Notes under the pieces: generated by a model | What the model saw: the letters and a program-made list of their open reading frames with translations, nothing else | Database searches by the model: none | What the model was told of the DNA's origin: nothing | Assembly (NCBI GenBank): GCA_028023455.1 | Contig: JAQFVV010000351.1 | Span: forward strand, 622,001 to 686,000 | Source: Epiperipatus broadwayi | Lineage: Eukaryota; Onychophora; Udeonychophora; Euonychophora; Peripatidae | Reading direction: 5' to 3' | Length of the DNA stretch: 64,000 nucleotides | Program-made: the position numbers and the translations under genes | Shown here: in pieces, positions 45,231 to 59,464 of the stretch | Position numbering within the stretch: position 1 is the first letter of the stretch | Layout: the number at the start of each line of letters is the position of its first letter

Positions 45231-48004
45231 TATTTAAAGAAGGCTACTTACTGTTAAGTGAAAATTCTTTAAATCTTTTGTGAGATCTTGATACAGAATA
45301 AAGAAAATTCCTAATGTCCATTTCATACATTATTACCATTGCAGTCTTGTAAATATTATAAGATTATAATTATAGTATATGAACTTGGATAGGCTGCACT
45401 TCAACTCACATTAATCAGTGTATTGGGTTTATGATCTTTTTATCTTTCAGTTGTCTGACAGTTCTTAACTGAAATGTCACTTGAATTTTTTGAAAGCTGG
45501 AAAAATGTGTGGGTAAGTGAACTAGATGTTATACAATAATGACAAACAAAACTAAACAATGACTCTTATTCCAAAGAGGCTGTAACATTGCTAGATAAGG
45601 CAACACATTAGTTGGTGGTCAAAGATAGAGAATGCTAAAAATTGTCTGTTTGTGGACTGAGACTGCCATTTGATGACTTTTTATTTAGATACTTGAAACT
45701 GCAAATCTTGCATAAAGTGATAAAGTTGTATAATATTAAATGGGATATTATTGGAGTTTGTAAAATTAAAAAAAACAATGGGAAAAAATTTTGATTTAAA
45801 AAGTGGGTATGTACTGTAATTACAAAACAAATATTGAAAGCAAATGGGAGTGGGACTCTTTATAAATAAAAAGTGGAAGAACAACATTGTTGAGATTGAT
45901 AGTTTATTAGACAGAATGACAAGATTAATTATTTAACTTAATGGAAGATACCAGATGGAGATAATTTGGGTTTCTGGCTCAACAAGTTTTTATTATGTTG
46001 AATAAGTAGATCATTTTTATACAGAAGTACAAAATGCTTTTGAGAAGATCAAGAAGCATTTTTAAATTGACATAAAAAGATTTAATACTAGAACTGAAAG
46101 ATGTGAGTGCTGTCAATAAATTTGATTATGATAGCACATATGAAACAGGACATTTGTTCTTTGAGAAAAATGCTAAATGAATAGGAACATAGAAGCAACC
46201 AAATGATGATACAGCAAAATTGGCGATATTTTGACTAATACAAAATATGCATTTGAAGTTTGAATGTTTTTAATAGATTTAATACAGGGAGTGATAGATT
46301 TAATACAGGAAGTGATCATCATGAGATGGGTATTAATGCAAATCTACTAGAGATGAATATTGTTAAGAAAACAATATTTAGTATTGATGATATTTTCAAT
46401 ATTCAGAAACATTGCAAATCATTTTAAAATATAGTAGATTTTAATGATGTCATATTTAATAAAATGAGCAGGATAATAATTTGTATGCTATTAAGAATTG
46501 CAATAAAAATAGCTGGTAAACAAAAGCAACAATGTAACAGTAAATTTTCTAATGAGATCAAATGATATATAAAAAATATAAGAATATGAATATAAACAAA
46601 ATTGGTAGATTAAGGCAAATTAAACATTTTAAATTTTGCAAAATAATATGGAAAAAAATGATGTAAGACAATATAATTTATAATTAACAAGAAACATTAT
46701 AGAAAAGTGTAAAAGTCTCAAAGATTTTAAACTACATCTAGTATTTGTAGGAGACGTATTTTTGCAATAAAAAGAAAATATGAAACTATTACTAAAAAAA
46801 AGTGATGATTTCATGAAACATGTGGAAGAAAAAGAGATCTATAAATAATTATATAGTAATAAAAACCAAAAGATCCCCTACAATTATTATATTTTCTGAA
46901 TGCCCAGCATTTTGAATGAAGAAGTGAGACATGCAATTAAATCTGTGATGAAGAAAAATATTTTGGAATATAACAGATTTATAATCTATACTAAAAGAAA
47001 GAGATGAAGAAATAGAAAAATTCATGGCAAAGTTATATACCAAATAGTTCAATAATAAAAATGAATCAGAAATGCAGTAGTCGTATTTAAAAATGTGATA
47101 AACAAGGTATTAGAAATTACAAATGTATTAGCCAAAAATGTTATCAGTTCTATACATTTTTTTTTTACCAATATTATTATTACTTATCTGTAACTTTAAA
47201 TTTAAACCAACTAAAAGATCAAGTTGCATTTAAAAGTGAGATTAGCACAGTACATTACATACAAGTATTGAGAAAAGTTATAAAAAACCCAATAAATATG
47301 ACTTGTATTATGCTTTGCATTTGTAAATTATGAAAAGACATTTGATTTTTTATGCATTTCTATAATGATTAAAACATTTTTCATCAAGATACAGATCTAG
47401 GATATTGTCTTATTCTGATATTTAATAAAATGCAACAGCAATAATTTGATTACATAGTGATACTAAGAAATTTAATGTTGATAAGAGGGTATGGCAGGGT
47501 GATTTCATATCTTCAACACCTTTAATAGCACTTGTACAAGAAGTATTTTGTGGATTAAAATAAAAAGGTAAGAGAGTAAAAGAAAATGGAGACTATTTAA
47601 ATCATCTAGATTTTGAAAATGATGTGGTTGTTTTTGCAAATAATATGTCATACCTTTGGGAAATGTGAGAGTTATCATGAAAGTAAGACATTATGATTAA
47701 AAATAATTGTTAAAAAGACTAAAGTAATGTTCAATGTATTTTCTCAGAAAAAGAAAAAAATTGATAATGATGAATTAAAAGAAATTAACAACTACAAATA
47801 TCTTGGTCAGTGCCTTTGCTAAAAATAACAATATAAAAAATATGTCTCTGCATTTTGAAATAAAGATGTTTAATAAATGTACTCTATCAGTTTTTACTAA
47901 TGAAAATGACAGTTGGCCATTTAACACTTAAAGAAGTATAAAAAGATGTATGTTAAAATAATAAGAAAGGATCAAAACAAAAATACATGGGTAAGAGAAT
48001 AAAC

Positions 48005-50608
48005 ATTGCTAAGAATCCTCTGCTTGTGGACCTAGGCTGCCATTTGATGATGAGTTTTTATTTAGATACTTACAATTGCAGTTCACTTTCACATGAAGGA
48101 AGATTACAAAAATTAGAAAAAGAACTGCCTAATATTAAATAGGATATTATTGGACTTTGTGAAGAAGAAAAGGAAAAGAGACCATTTAAATAGTGAATAT
48201 GTACTTTACTATAAAGGCACAAATATTGGAAGTATAAGTGGAGTAGGATTCATCATAAATAAAAAATGGAAAAACAATATTATGGATATTGATGGTGTAT
48301 TGGACAGAGTAGAAATATTAGTTATTCAATGTAATAGAAAATACCAAATGCAAATAATTCAGGTTTATGCCACAACATATTGTCTTAGTAGTGAAATATT
48401 AGAAGATTTTTATATGGATGTATGAAAGGCTTTTTGATCAGACCAATTAACATTTTAAAGTTGTTATGGGATGCTTTAATACTAGAATTGATAAACAAAT
48501 AAAAAATGGAAGTGCTGTAGGCAAATTTGGTTATGGTAATAGAAATGAGAGAGAACATAGACTTGTGGAATTTGCAGGAAAAAAAACAACTTTATATTAT
48601 GAATTATTTTTTTGAGAAAAATGTAAAAGGAAATGAATGTAGAAGCATTTAAATGAAGGCACAGTAAAATTGGATAATTTGCCTAATAGAAAATATGTAT
48701 TTCAAGATTGTAATGTCCTTAATAAATTCTGCATAAGAAATAATGAAAAACTAGAGAAACAAAAATTATTGGAAAAGCAATATTCACAATTGATATTTCT
48801 AATCTTCAGGGACCTTCAATTAATTTAAATTAGAACTTGCAAATCGTTTTTAAATATTAACAGATTTTGAACGTGATTCAGATATGAATGAAATTAATAG
48901 GAAAATAACTGATACATTTTTAAAAACTGCAACAAAGATAGCTAGTAGAAAAAAGCAGCAATTGACCAATAAAATTTCTACTGAGACTAGAGAATTTATG
49001 AAGAACACAAGGAATATGAAGATATATAAAAATGATGCATTAAGAAAGCTTGAATATCTTGAATTTTGTAAAATGGTGTGAAAAAGAGTTGATGATGATA
49101 TAAGAAAGTATAATTGTGAACTAGAAAGGAAATCAGTAGCAGAGAATAAAATTCTCAAAAGTATAAAACAATATTTTAGGTGTTGGTAAAAAACTTATAT
49201 CTGCAATAAGAAAAAAAGATGAAAGTATTACTAAAAAGAAAGATGACATCATGGAATGGGTAGAAGAGTACTATCAAGAATTATATAGTAATAAAGAACA
49301 AATACCTCCTATATATATTATATTATTTGAATTGCCCAGGATTTTAAATGAAGAAATGAGACATGTAATTAAATTTATGATAAAAGGAAAAGCTCCATGT
49401 GGTGATGAAATTATTATCAATATAATCGATATATTAAAATAAGCAGGTGAAAAAATAGAAAAAAATCTGGCAAAGTTATATACCAAATGTCTAAATGATA
49501 AAGGTGTACCAGATGATTGGAAGAATGCAGTATTAATATTAATATTTAAAAAAGATGATAAAAAGTTATTAGAAATTTCAGATCTATCAGTCTTCTATCA
49601 AGTTTATACAAAATTGTGACCAAGATAATTACAACTCATGTACAGAGAACTTTGGATTTCAATCAATCAAAAGAATACACTAGATTTAAAAGTGGTTTTA
49701 GTATTGAGAGAAGTTATAGAAAAGATCAATGAATATGAGTTAGCAGTATGCTTTACATTTGTAGATTATGAAAAGTTATTTGATTCTATAAGGATGTCTG
49801 ATTAAAGCATTGGATCATCAAAGTGTAGATCCAGGCAATTGGCATATTGAAGAATTTTTATAAAATGTAATAGCAACCATTAGATTACATAATGATACTA
49901 GGAAGGTTAACATCAAGAAAAGTACAAGACAGGGTGACTCCATATCTGAAAAACTTTTTACACCAATACTGCAAGAAGTATTTTGTGGATTAAAATGGGG
50001 AGCTAAAGAAGTAAAAGTAAATAGAGATTATTTAAGTCATTTAGCTTTTTCAGCCGATATGGTTGTTTTTTCAAATAATGCTTTAGAGTTTCAGAAAGAT
50101 AAATATTAAAAAGATTAAAGCAATGTGCAATGGATTTTCTCAAAAGACAAAAATTAAGGTTCAAGTGTTTTGATAGAAATAGCTTAATATTAAAAGGAAA
50201 TATGCCTATGTGTTTGAAAAATAATGTTTTTAATAAATGTGTTTTAAAATCTGAGACTCAGTCACTTAATAGAAGAACAATACAGAGACTTCAGGTCACT
50301 CAAAGAAATATGAAGAGATGCACATTAGGAGTAATAAGATACTAAAAATACAATATTTGGATAAGAGAACAAGGAGTTGTTGCTGACTTTATTAAAAAAA
50401 ATAAAAGGCTGGAGTTGGGCTGACTATTTTGCTAGAAAAGATGATATCTTAGAGGTTGTAAAAGACTCAAAAAGAGACCATATGTGAGATGAATAGTTGA
50501 AATATGAAATTGTGCAGGGTGATGTGGGGAAAAAAAGCTAGAGATCAGAAAAGATGGAGGAGAGACTTTCATTTTGAAGTGGATTAACAATGGTTGATAA
50601 TGATGATG
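48005..50608 (+). mobile_element. RTE LINE copy C, nested in copy B
   Basis: Starts within the leader (GCTAAGAATCC..., then CTGCCATTTGATGATGA) and contains an endonuclease frame (48150-48425: YYKGTNIGSISGVGFIINKKW, QVYATTYCLSSE), linker (48884-49081), RT start (49251-49442: YYQELYSNKEQ), RT core traces including DSISEKLFT and AFSADMVVFSNN (catalytic motif altered), the C-terminal region and a GGTTGATAATGATGATG tail. More decayed than copies 1 and 2 but still in register. It splits copy B, so it is the later insertion of the two. Confidence 0.8.
48150..48425 (+). pseudogene. LINE endonuclease fragment, RTE copy C
   Basis: 91-codon frame matching the endonuclease of copies 1 and 2 from the YYKGT block through FIINKKWKNN, DGVLDRVEI, MQIIQVYA and ILEDFYMDV. 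It lacks the N-terminal strand and, after a stop, the GDFNARIG motif, which reads GCFNTRI in another frame. Confidence 0.7.
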
Positions 50609-50870
50609 TTGGTTGATATTAGTAAAAGAATTAAAAGATTGGAGATGGTCTGAGTATATTATTACAAGATGTTATAATAGATGGTTGGCTGAATATTTAA
50701 ATTAGATCCCAAAAAGTTGCAAAAGGCCTGGTAAGTTATCACATGTGAGATGGATGAATGAAATAGGGACATTTAATGTCATATTGTGGATAAGGAAAAC
50801 TGGATTAATCATGGAAAGATATTCATCCTGAAATGAATTGACAACGGTTAAAATGATGATAAAATGATGA

Positions 50871-53800
50871 TGTTGTTTATTTACATATATACATAGAGAA
50901 AGTTATAAAAAGTATTCATTGAAGCACTATTGGAAATAATATTTGGTAAAATTATTATAATAATTACTGAGATATATGTCTTGTTAATTTCAGATAGATA
51001 TTGTTTTGATATTAAGGATAATTGAGAATGAGAAAAAAATGTTTGATGCAATTTTTACATGAAATAAAATTGGGAAGAACATATGCAACACATACTTTAT
51101 TACTTTTATTGACCAAAAAGCTGAATCATAAGGACTGAAAACAAATTTTTTATATTATATAATCCATTAAAATAGATCAACATTGATTTATGTAAACATA
51201 TTAGGGTTAATCCGCTTGTTTTCTTTTTTCTTCTGTCCCCAGCATAGCTATATTCATTTATGACAGGTAATAATAAATGGATTTGGCATATTATACTAGC
51301 ATTATATGGTATATATTTCCGTAAAATAAAATTTTTTATCTTAAAATGATTCAAAATGTTCCAGTTTTATTATTCTAATAATGTTACTATTATTTATATT
51401 CTCGTTAGTATTATTACTTATTTTAATGCTTACGTTTTTTTATAAAAAAATAACCTATTGTTGTTAAGATTTTAAAAATCTGTTTGTTTTTCATTACTAA
51501 TTTAGCATTGTTTAAGAACAATGCACATTCAAAAATATTTAGAAGGTAAAACAATGTAGATATTTGCTAAAAATTCGTTAAACAATATTGTGATATATAA
51601 ATGACATTTAATAAAAGGAATATAATATTAAAAGTAATATTTTTAACTTTCACATTTAAAATTACTATTGAATATTTTGAATACTGTATATTAAATAGAC
51701 AAATTTTAAAAAATTATATCAATAGATTTACTAATAAATTAAAACTAATTTTCATATGCAAATTTCTGAAAGGAGGAAATAAATGTGTGTAAGAATATAC
51801 AAATATGTTATTTATATAATTTTAACGTCACTAAGCTTTTTCAAACAATTTAAAAATATTGCAGTATGTATACGTTTAAACGAAAGTTTATTTCCAATTA
51901 AATAAAGCTTAGTTATTTACGTCATTTAAGTTAACCATAATCAGAATAAAAGTTAATACGTAATAATGAATTTCGAAAATGCTTAGTGCTATAATTAAAT
52001 GTTTACATTACATAAACGAAAACTAAATCTAATAGTCTACTGTAGAGTAGGTTGTTCTCCAACTCTCCTCTACAACTAGTAAAAAATATAAAGAAAAAAA
52101 TGTAGTTTCATGTGGATGACATTCAGGTAAAAAAACACATGTTGATAAAGCTTGAACCTGAATCAGAAGTAATCTGAATCCTGATCAATCAATGTTTAAG
52201 AAGCACATTACGTAACATTTTTGTACATTTGCTAAGTTAATTCAAACTTGTAGTAATATATTAATTATATTGAGTGTCAAAGTGTAGATTAAACATATAA
52301 CAAGTGTTTTTTTCACTTGAGTTTTTTTTTTTTAGTTATGCTATTAGGTTAAGAAATATCATTGAATCTTGAGCTGTGTTTGTGTTTCTATCACTGCCGT
52401 AAACTATGTGGGTAAACTTTTAAATTCTGGAGTCGTCAGAGCTAAACTCACTACAAAGACAAACTTTTAGTTAACCCATAGAACTGATTTTATTTACATT
52501 TAAAAAATGTATTTATTAGTGAGAAATTCTGTGTACACATATTTCCTACTAATTTTCTATTTGTAAAAATATGAAGAATCAAAATGAATTTTTTTTTCTC
52601 ATGATTTTAAAAAATAAATATATTTATACAAATATGAAAAGACAGTTACTGAATGAATACATCATATATATATTTAAATTACCATTTTAAAATTATTAGA
52701 TAAGTATATTTATATAAACATTGACTATATTCATCTGAGGTTATTGATATCCAAATTAATAATAAAAACCGAATGTGAATAAAAGATTGTGATTTGGATT
52801 AATTGATGAGTATTAGTTAATCAAAAATGCCCATCTTGGCATCATTTGTCTTTTTCTGATGTCTTTATCTTTATGCTTCAAAAATCTATGGTAAACTGAA
52901 AATTTTAAATATATTTTATAAAGATATTACACATGGAAAAAAAGAGAAATTATTTATTGTGTTAATGTATAATTAAAAAACATATATATTAATCTTTAAT
53001 TGAGTTAACAGTTAATATGTGGGCTAGGAATAATATCCAGTTTAATAAATAATTAGTAATACTGATTAAGGTAATTATCTGACATGGTCAGTATCAAAAT
53101 TATGAATGGAGAAGGTTTGACATTTGCAAATCAAAATGTAATAGTTTATTGGTAAATACTAAACAAATAATAGATATATATAAGATAATTGTGTCATCAT
53201 TACATATACATTTTGAGAGTCACCTGTCTTTTACAAATGTCTTTATTTGTATCTTTTAGGAATAAGTGATGGATTGAAAATGTAAAGTACATTTTAACAG
53301 AGATCTTTTTTTTAAAAAAAAAAACTATTAAAATATGCTTATGGTTGATGTATTTTGAAGATAAGTCAAAAATATTATTTAAAAAATTACTTTGATAATC
53401 TCCTGCAAGGTGAGAGAGTATTAAAACATGAAAAGTTTTTGTGCATTTTTTAAAAATCTCTTATGCAAATTCAATTGTAAAAGTTCTGATCTCAGGTTCC
53501 TGCTACTATTTTGTTTTATAATAAATGAAAAAAAAAGTTATATTTAAAAAAAAACTGTGTACAACAACTAATCTCCAGAAAGATTGTCACACTCTATGTT
53601 AGGATAACCCTAAAATAGACACTACCCACATGACTACTTAACTGCTTATTGATGAAGTAAAAGTATCCATTTACACATTTATCAATAATAAAATGAATGA
53701 CTAATAGTAGAGGAAAATAATGAAAGTAATCTAAAAATAAATTATTGTTAACTGAAAAATCAATATATATCTGACAAATGTTATGGATGTCAAACCATAT

Positions 53801-54720
53801 AATATGAACATATATATATATCCATGATGTAATTATATCAATTTTTTGTTTTACTTTCATTAATAAATATATGTTGTTAATTTTTTAAACCAGACTATTC
53901 TAAATTAATTCCCATTCTCATATATATATATAGATATTTGTTCCAGATTTAATAGTTAAAAATAATTTAGTGTGTATGCTTTTCATTCTCAAGATCTATG
54001 CTTGAAGCTTATAAAAATGAAGATTTAATTGCAGAAAAGTTAAAAATAATTTCTTTAGGATAGTTCCTAATTTCTGAAAATGATGCGCAATACACCATCC
54101 TTTATTAATTTTAATTTGCCAATCCTTTAAAATCAGATGATACATCTTAAAATATAACCAGTACTCAGAAAAAATGTTATGGGATAATTCTAAACATTAT
54201 ACAATCTTTAATGTGATCATCATTGAGTTCTTGAAAGATGTAAATTTAATATGCTATATTATGATCAATTGGCTCAAATCAATCCAAGAATCAAAATTTT
54301 AAATTTAACCATAGCTTTATAAGTAGTATACTAATTTGTGATTGTTAATAGCATGTGTATACAGGTACCATTAGTTAACATCTTATTACAAATATTACTC
54401 AAGATGCAGTATTATTTTATTTAGCCCATTATATACTCATTTATTATAATATATTGTAACGGGCACATACAATGTTACATTATTATTTTTATTAGTAAAC
54501 ATGAAAAAAATAAAAGTTCACAAATAAAACTTCCTTTTTAAGAATTAAAAATTGAAAATTAAAATTCTATACTAAACTCATATATATATAAAATCGCACA
54601 GATGAAAAAAATTATTAAAATAAAATTTTATTAAAAATAGAAAAAGTATTTTAAAAGCAAAAACTTAAAAAAGATTTAGAGATAAAATATATATCTTTAA
54701 GTTTGAAAACAAATTAATTA
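50871..54720. other. AT-rich sequence without recognisable gene
   Basis: Short ORFs of low complexity only. TA-rich microsatellites near 53808-53822 and 53921-53932. No element or RNA gene recognised. Confidence 0.55.
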
Positions 54721-54825
54721 ATGTTATTGAAAAATGGAAATGATTATTTTAATTAGTCCAAGTGAACTAGCCTTTGGGCATTTAAATGTATAAGCAATGG
54801 TCAGATAGGAAAACAATATAAACTA

Positions 54826-55200
54826 ATGGCCAATGAAAGAGATCCATCAGGGAATCGGACCTCAATGGAAGGATTCATCATCGATGACGTAATGTGCATT
54901 GGATCCTAAAGTTACATATAAAAGAAAAAGTTTGATAATAAAATTTTAGTGAGTGAAGAAAATTAGAGGAAGAGATGTCACTATATGTGTTAGTGTGGAG
55001 TTGAAGGAGAAGGGATTGAAAAGACTCACTCTTCAATCACTTCAGTTTTGTTATAAAAAAAAAAGTAAAGGGAAATGACATCATTTTTTCTACATTGAGG
55101 ACCAGCTAAAGTAAAAGACCTCCGGATGAATAAATAAAATGGCCAACAGAATATCAATCTTTTTAGGATGGCATGGGAATTCACATTCAATGGCAAGCAA
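54826..55200 (+). promoter_or_regulatory. Promoter-like or LTR-like segment
   Basis: In order on the plus strand: CCAAT (54830-54834), a CRE-type TGACGTAA (54885-54892), a TATA-type CATATAAAAG (54915-54924), and about 210 bp later AATAAATAAA (about 55128-55137). The region is less AT-rich than its surroundings. Spacing suits either a host promoter with a short first exon or the U3-R-U5 of an LTR. No ORF, second LTR or primer-binding site was found. Confidence 0.35.
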
Positions 55201-57125
55201 CAGATAAAAAGGAATGTTTTAAAATCGTAAGAACTTTTTTGAACTCTAAGCTTTAAATATATTTCTAAAACTCCAGTACACCAAACAATAAGAACTTTAA
55301 TTCTAAAACTTGTTCCATATTTAAAATAATTGCAATAGAATCCTATCTGACCAACTGTATTTATTAATAAGTAATTTTAATGTGATGTATTTCTTTTGTA
55401 AAATCTTTTCCGTTTATTTATTTTGTTCTTTAAGTTTTTATTATGATTTCTGTTTTTCGTTAAACTAAATTATGTAAATGTTAAACTTAAGTCAGGCGTG
55501 AATAGCTATATAGATTTGTAAAGTTATATTAGGAGAGGGTAATCTTAGGTTATTTGTTTCGTAGTTAAATTAGGTCAATGGGTTGGATATATTGGTGTAA
55601 TTAGTAGATGTAGTATGAGATTCACTATGGGCAGAATTGCTTTATATGCACACACTTCCTTTTGCCTATGGAATGCGATTGTAAGTCGGCAAAATACCGC
55701 AGTCCTTTCCTATGGAGTTTTTTTTTATTGCTCTTCTTGTCAGATAGATGTAATATTCCTATCTGATGAGAGGCAATTTCTTCTATTGACCTTTTGTGCT
55801 GCTGTATTCGTGTTACATTGAATGCATCAATATATCAGATGGATTGACATTGGTTTGACTGCGAACTTTTGGCCTAAGGTTAAATAAGGATAGAATATTT
55901 TCTTTCAAATGCAAATCTATGTAGTCTATTCATACTCGGCACTCTAAATAAAAATGCATTAAATTTAAGTTGGGTATAGACACTTGCATGGATTCGTTAT
56001 TAGTTAATTATGTTTTTGGTTTTCATATTTGATCAAAATATATAGACATTCAGTAAATAATGATACCTTACAGTGAGTATCTAAAATGTATTTATTCAGA
56101 TATCTTTTAAGTTATTGGTGTCAATGTGGTATCTTATGATGAATGCCATTGGGTTTTTTGTATTTCCTCTGCAATTGATGGTATCAATGACTTTGTATTT
56201 TGATCGTTTATGTTTATTTTGAAATGTTTTTAACCGTGTAATCTATGTAGCCGATCTATACTCAACATTATAAAACAAACTTTTATAAATCCATCTGTGC
56301 AAACTTATAAAAAATTAAAATGTAAATTTATAAAAATTAAATGTAAATTAAAATCAAAAATCAAGGTTAAAAATGTAAATTAAATTTTTAAATGTAAAAC
56401 TGATACTAAAACAATTTTAAATATTATATATGTGCGTAAATAAATGTTTGGGTGTATAATTACTGGCAGTGGCTTATTTTATTCTTTTTTATATATTCTT
56501 AGATAAGAATTTATTATAAAATATAAATCTCTACTATTTCACTTAGCTAGTGACAATGGGCTAACGACCGGAATCAAAATATATAAATTAAAAAAAATTT
56601 TTTTTTTTACTTACATATCTGCCTACTATATGAATTTTCTAGGTTCAAATGCCTAGTGGCGCCATGTAGTGTGGAGATGTTAAGTCTCCTTTTCTCCGGA
56701 TCATTATAATATATATTCAAATATAATTACAATTTACAACACATTACATATTCTTGAAAGATATGAATAAAGTTATTTGAAAAAGACAATTGACTGTCAA
56801 GATGCATTCTATGCTAAAGCAGAACTATTCAGTTGGTCAACATCATAGTCTCTTACATAAGTCTTTATTATTTGTTAAATATTTATCAATTTCAAGTTAT
56901 TACCCTAACCTCTGCATTCAGAACTTTAATAATACATTAATGATTATTACCAAACATATTAAACATATATTAATTTTTTAGCTAGGATTTAACCTTATAT
57001 CTGTGATAAGTTATTTCTAGCTTAATATAAGAATAGTAATAATCATTAGTTTATTTATATAAAGTGTTTGGTGAACACTTGTACATCAAAGTGTAATATA
57101 TAAATGATACTTTTTCTCATGTGTC
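55201..57125. other. Unassigned sequence, partly less AT-rich
   Basis: A 68-codon frame at 55615-55821 has no recognised motif. A small hairpin CAGATAG...CTATCTG lies at about 55741-55765. Nothing else identified. Confidence 0.45.
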
Positions 57126-57129
57126 ACAG

Positions 57130-57210
57130 CATCAGCCAGGAAGTGAACTCATGAACCCAGAACAACTGCTTGTAAGGCAGATGTTCTGACCATTCAATCA
57201 CCAACACTTG
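57130..57210 (-). repeat. tRNA-derived SINE head (candidate)
   Basis: The minus strand reads as a tRNA-like sequence: A-box region TGATTGAATGGTCAGAACA, an anticodon-type arm TGCCTTACAAGCAG, then GGGTTCATGAGTTCACTTCC resembling a B box with a short insertion. Such heads precede many invertebrate SINEs. No poly(A) or specific tail recognised. A decayed tRNA gene is the alternative. Confidence 0.45.
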
Positions 57211-57448
57211 ACTATATATAAATAATACTTAACACTACAATTTCACCATTTACACACAAAATATTTGTACAAGGACATCTGAAAAACTATATTCTAAAAA
57301 TATATAGGAAAATGAAAGTATATCTATAAACAATATCTCACATGAAAAATAAAGAAGATTTGATTAATCATCATCAACCATTATCAATCCACTGCAGGAT
57401 GAAGGTCTCTCCAAGTTTAATCCAACTTCTGCGATCTTTAGCTTCTCT

Positions 57449-58846
57449 TCACATCACCCCTGCACATTTTCCTATTTCATCCATCCATCTCACATGTGGT
57501 CTCTTTCTGAGTCTTTTATAATCTCTTGGAATCCAGTTTAAAATTTCAATTGTCCATCTATTATCATCTCTTCTAGCAATATGTCCAGCCCAACTCCACT
57601 TCAATCTTTTATTTTTTTCAATGAGGTCAGTAACACCTGTTTGTTCTCTTACCCATACATTGTGTTTACGAACTCTTTTTGTTACTCCCCAACATACATC
57701 TCTCCATACTTCCTTAAGTGGTCTGAAGTCTCTGTATTGCTTTCTATTAAGTGTCCAAGTCTCAGATCTATGGATAAGAACTGGTAAAACACATTTGTTA
57801 AAAACCTTCCTTTTCAAACACATAGGCATATTTCCTTTTAGTATCAAGCAAGTTTAATTCTATGAATAATTTCCTCCATTATGTTTCCATCTGTATTAAT
57901 AATCTGACCAAGGTATTTGCAACTGTTAACTTCTTCTAATTCATCATAATCAATCTTTATTTTTATATTTTGAGCAAATCGATTAAACATTACTTTAGTC
58001 TTATTAACATTTATCTTTAGTCCTACTTCCCTATTTTCATCTGATAACTCCTGGAACATTTCCTGCAGTTCTGAAGCATTATTTGCAAAAACAACTACAT
58101 CATCTGTGTAATCTAAATGACTTAAATAATCTCCATTTACTTTCACTCCTTTAGTTTTCCATTTTAATCCACAAAATATTTCTTGCAGCACTGCTGTAAA
58201 AAGTTTTGGAGATATGGAGTCACCTTGTCTTCCACCTTTCTCAATGTTGACTTTCCCAGTATCATTATGTAATCTAATTGTTGCTGTTGCATTTTTATAA
58301 ATATTCTTTAAAATATGACAATATCCTGGATCTATACCTTGATGATCCAATGCTTTAATCACTGAAGAAATGTTTATAGAATCAAATGCCTTTTCATAAT
58401 CTACAAATCCAAAACATAATGACAACTCATATTCATTTGTCCATTCTATAACTTCTCTTAATACCTGGATATGATCTACTGTACTAAAACCACTTTTAAA
58501 TCCAGCTTGTTCTCTTGGTTGGTGGAAATCCAATGTTCTCTGTAGACGAGTTGTAATTATTTTGGTAAATTTTTTTATATAAAACTGATAAAAGGCTGAT
58601 AGGTCTGTAATTTCTAATATCTTCTTTATCACCTTTTTTAAATATTAATATTATTACTGCTTTCTTCCAATCATCTGTTACATCTTTATCATTTAGACAT
58701 TTGATATATAACTTTGCTAAAAAAATTTCTATTTCTTCACCTGCTTCTTTTAATATATCAATTATAATTCCATCATTACCTGGAGCCTTTCCTTTTTTTA
58801 TACATTTAATTGCATGTCTCACTTTTTCATTTAAAATTCTGGGCAA
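57449..58846 (-). pseudogene. LINE reverse transcriptase, RTE copy 2
   Basis: Three overlapping frames. 58496-58846 carries KGKAPGNDGI, DDWKKAVIILIFKKGDKED and NYRPISLLSVLYK; 57844-58632 carries FGFVDYEKAFDSI, GGRQGDSISPKLF, HLDYTDDVVVFANN (both catalytic Asp present, Thr as in copy 1), NKTKVM and CKYLGQIINTDG; 57449-57847 carries the C-terminal ETWTLN, GHIARRDDNRW and RKRPHVRW. Frameshifts near 58560 and 57845 break an otherwise well-preserved protein. Confidence 0.85.
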
Positions 58847-59464
58847 TTTGGAAGATGTAATAGATATAGGAGGTACTTGTTCTTTATTACTATATAATTC
58901 TTGATAAAAAAACTTCTATCAATTTCATGATGTCATCTCTCTTTTTAGTAATAATTCCATCTTTTCTTCTTATTGCATATATAAATTTCCTACCAATACC
59001 AAAATGTTGTTTTACATTCTTGAGACTTTTATTTTCTTCTACAGCTTTCCTTGCTAGTTTCACAGTTATACTTTCTTATATCATTTTCAATTCTTTTCTG
59101 CACCATTTTACAAAATTCGAGATATTCAATTCTTTTTAATGCATCATTTTTGTATATCTTCATAATTCCTTCTTTTCTTCATAAATTCACTAGTCTCAGT
59201 AGAAATTTAATTGGTCAATTGTTGCTTTTTTCTACCAGCTATCTTTGTTGCCATTTTTAAAAGTGTATCAGTTATTTTCATATTAATTTCATTCAAATCT
59301 GAATCATGTTCAAAATCTACTAATACTTGAAACCGATTTGTAAGTTCTAATTTAAATTCATTAGAATGTTTCTGAAGATTAGGAATATCAACTGTAAACA
59401 TTGTTTTTCTTAACAATTTTTGTCTCTCTAGTTTTACATTAATACATATCTTACACCTTACTAA

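Larger units (their letters stand above)
45238..50870 (+). mobile_element. RTE LINE copy B, interrupted by copy C
   Basis: Near-full-length but decayed. The leader 45238-45660 aligns to the roughly 430-bp leader of copy 2. Endonuclease traces (SGTLYK-type block, NTGSDH at about 46310-46325), linker and RT traces (RVWQGDFIS, LDFENDVVVFANN at about 47610-47645) continue to about 48004, within the codons for the WVRE segment. The element resumes at about 50609 with GVDISKRIKRL-like codons and ends in a TGATGATG tail near 50870. The 2.6-kb gap is exactly copy C. Copy B does not share the TGA after GSDH found in copies 1 and 2. Confidence 0.75.

Noticed and set aside
56640-56690. GGTTCAAATGCC, B-box-like
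   Set aside because: No A box or tRNA-type fold upstream at suitable distance.
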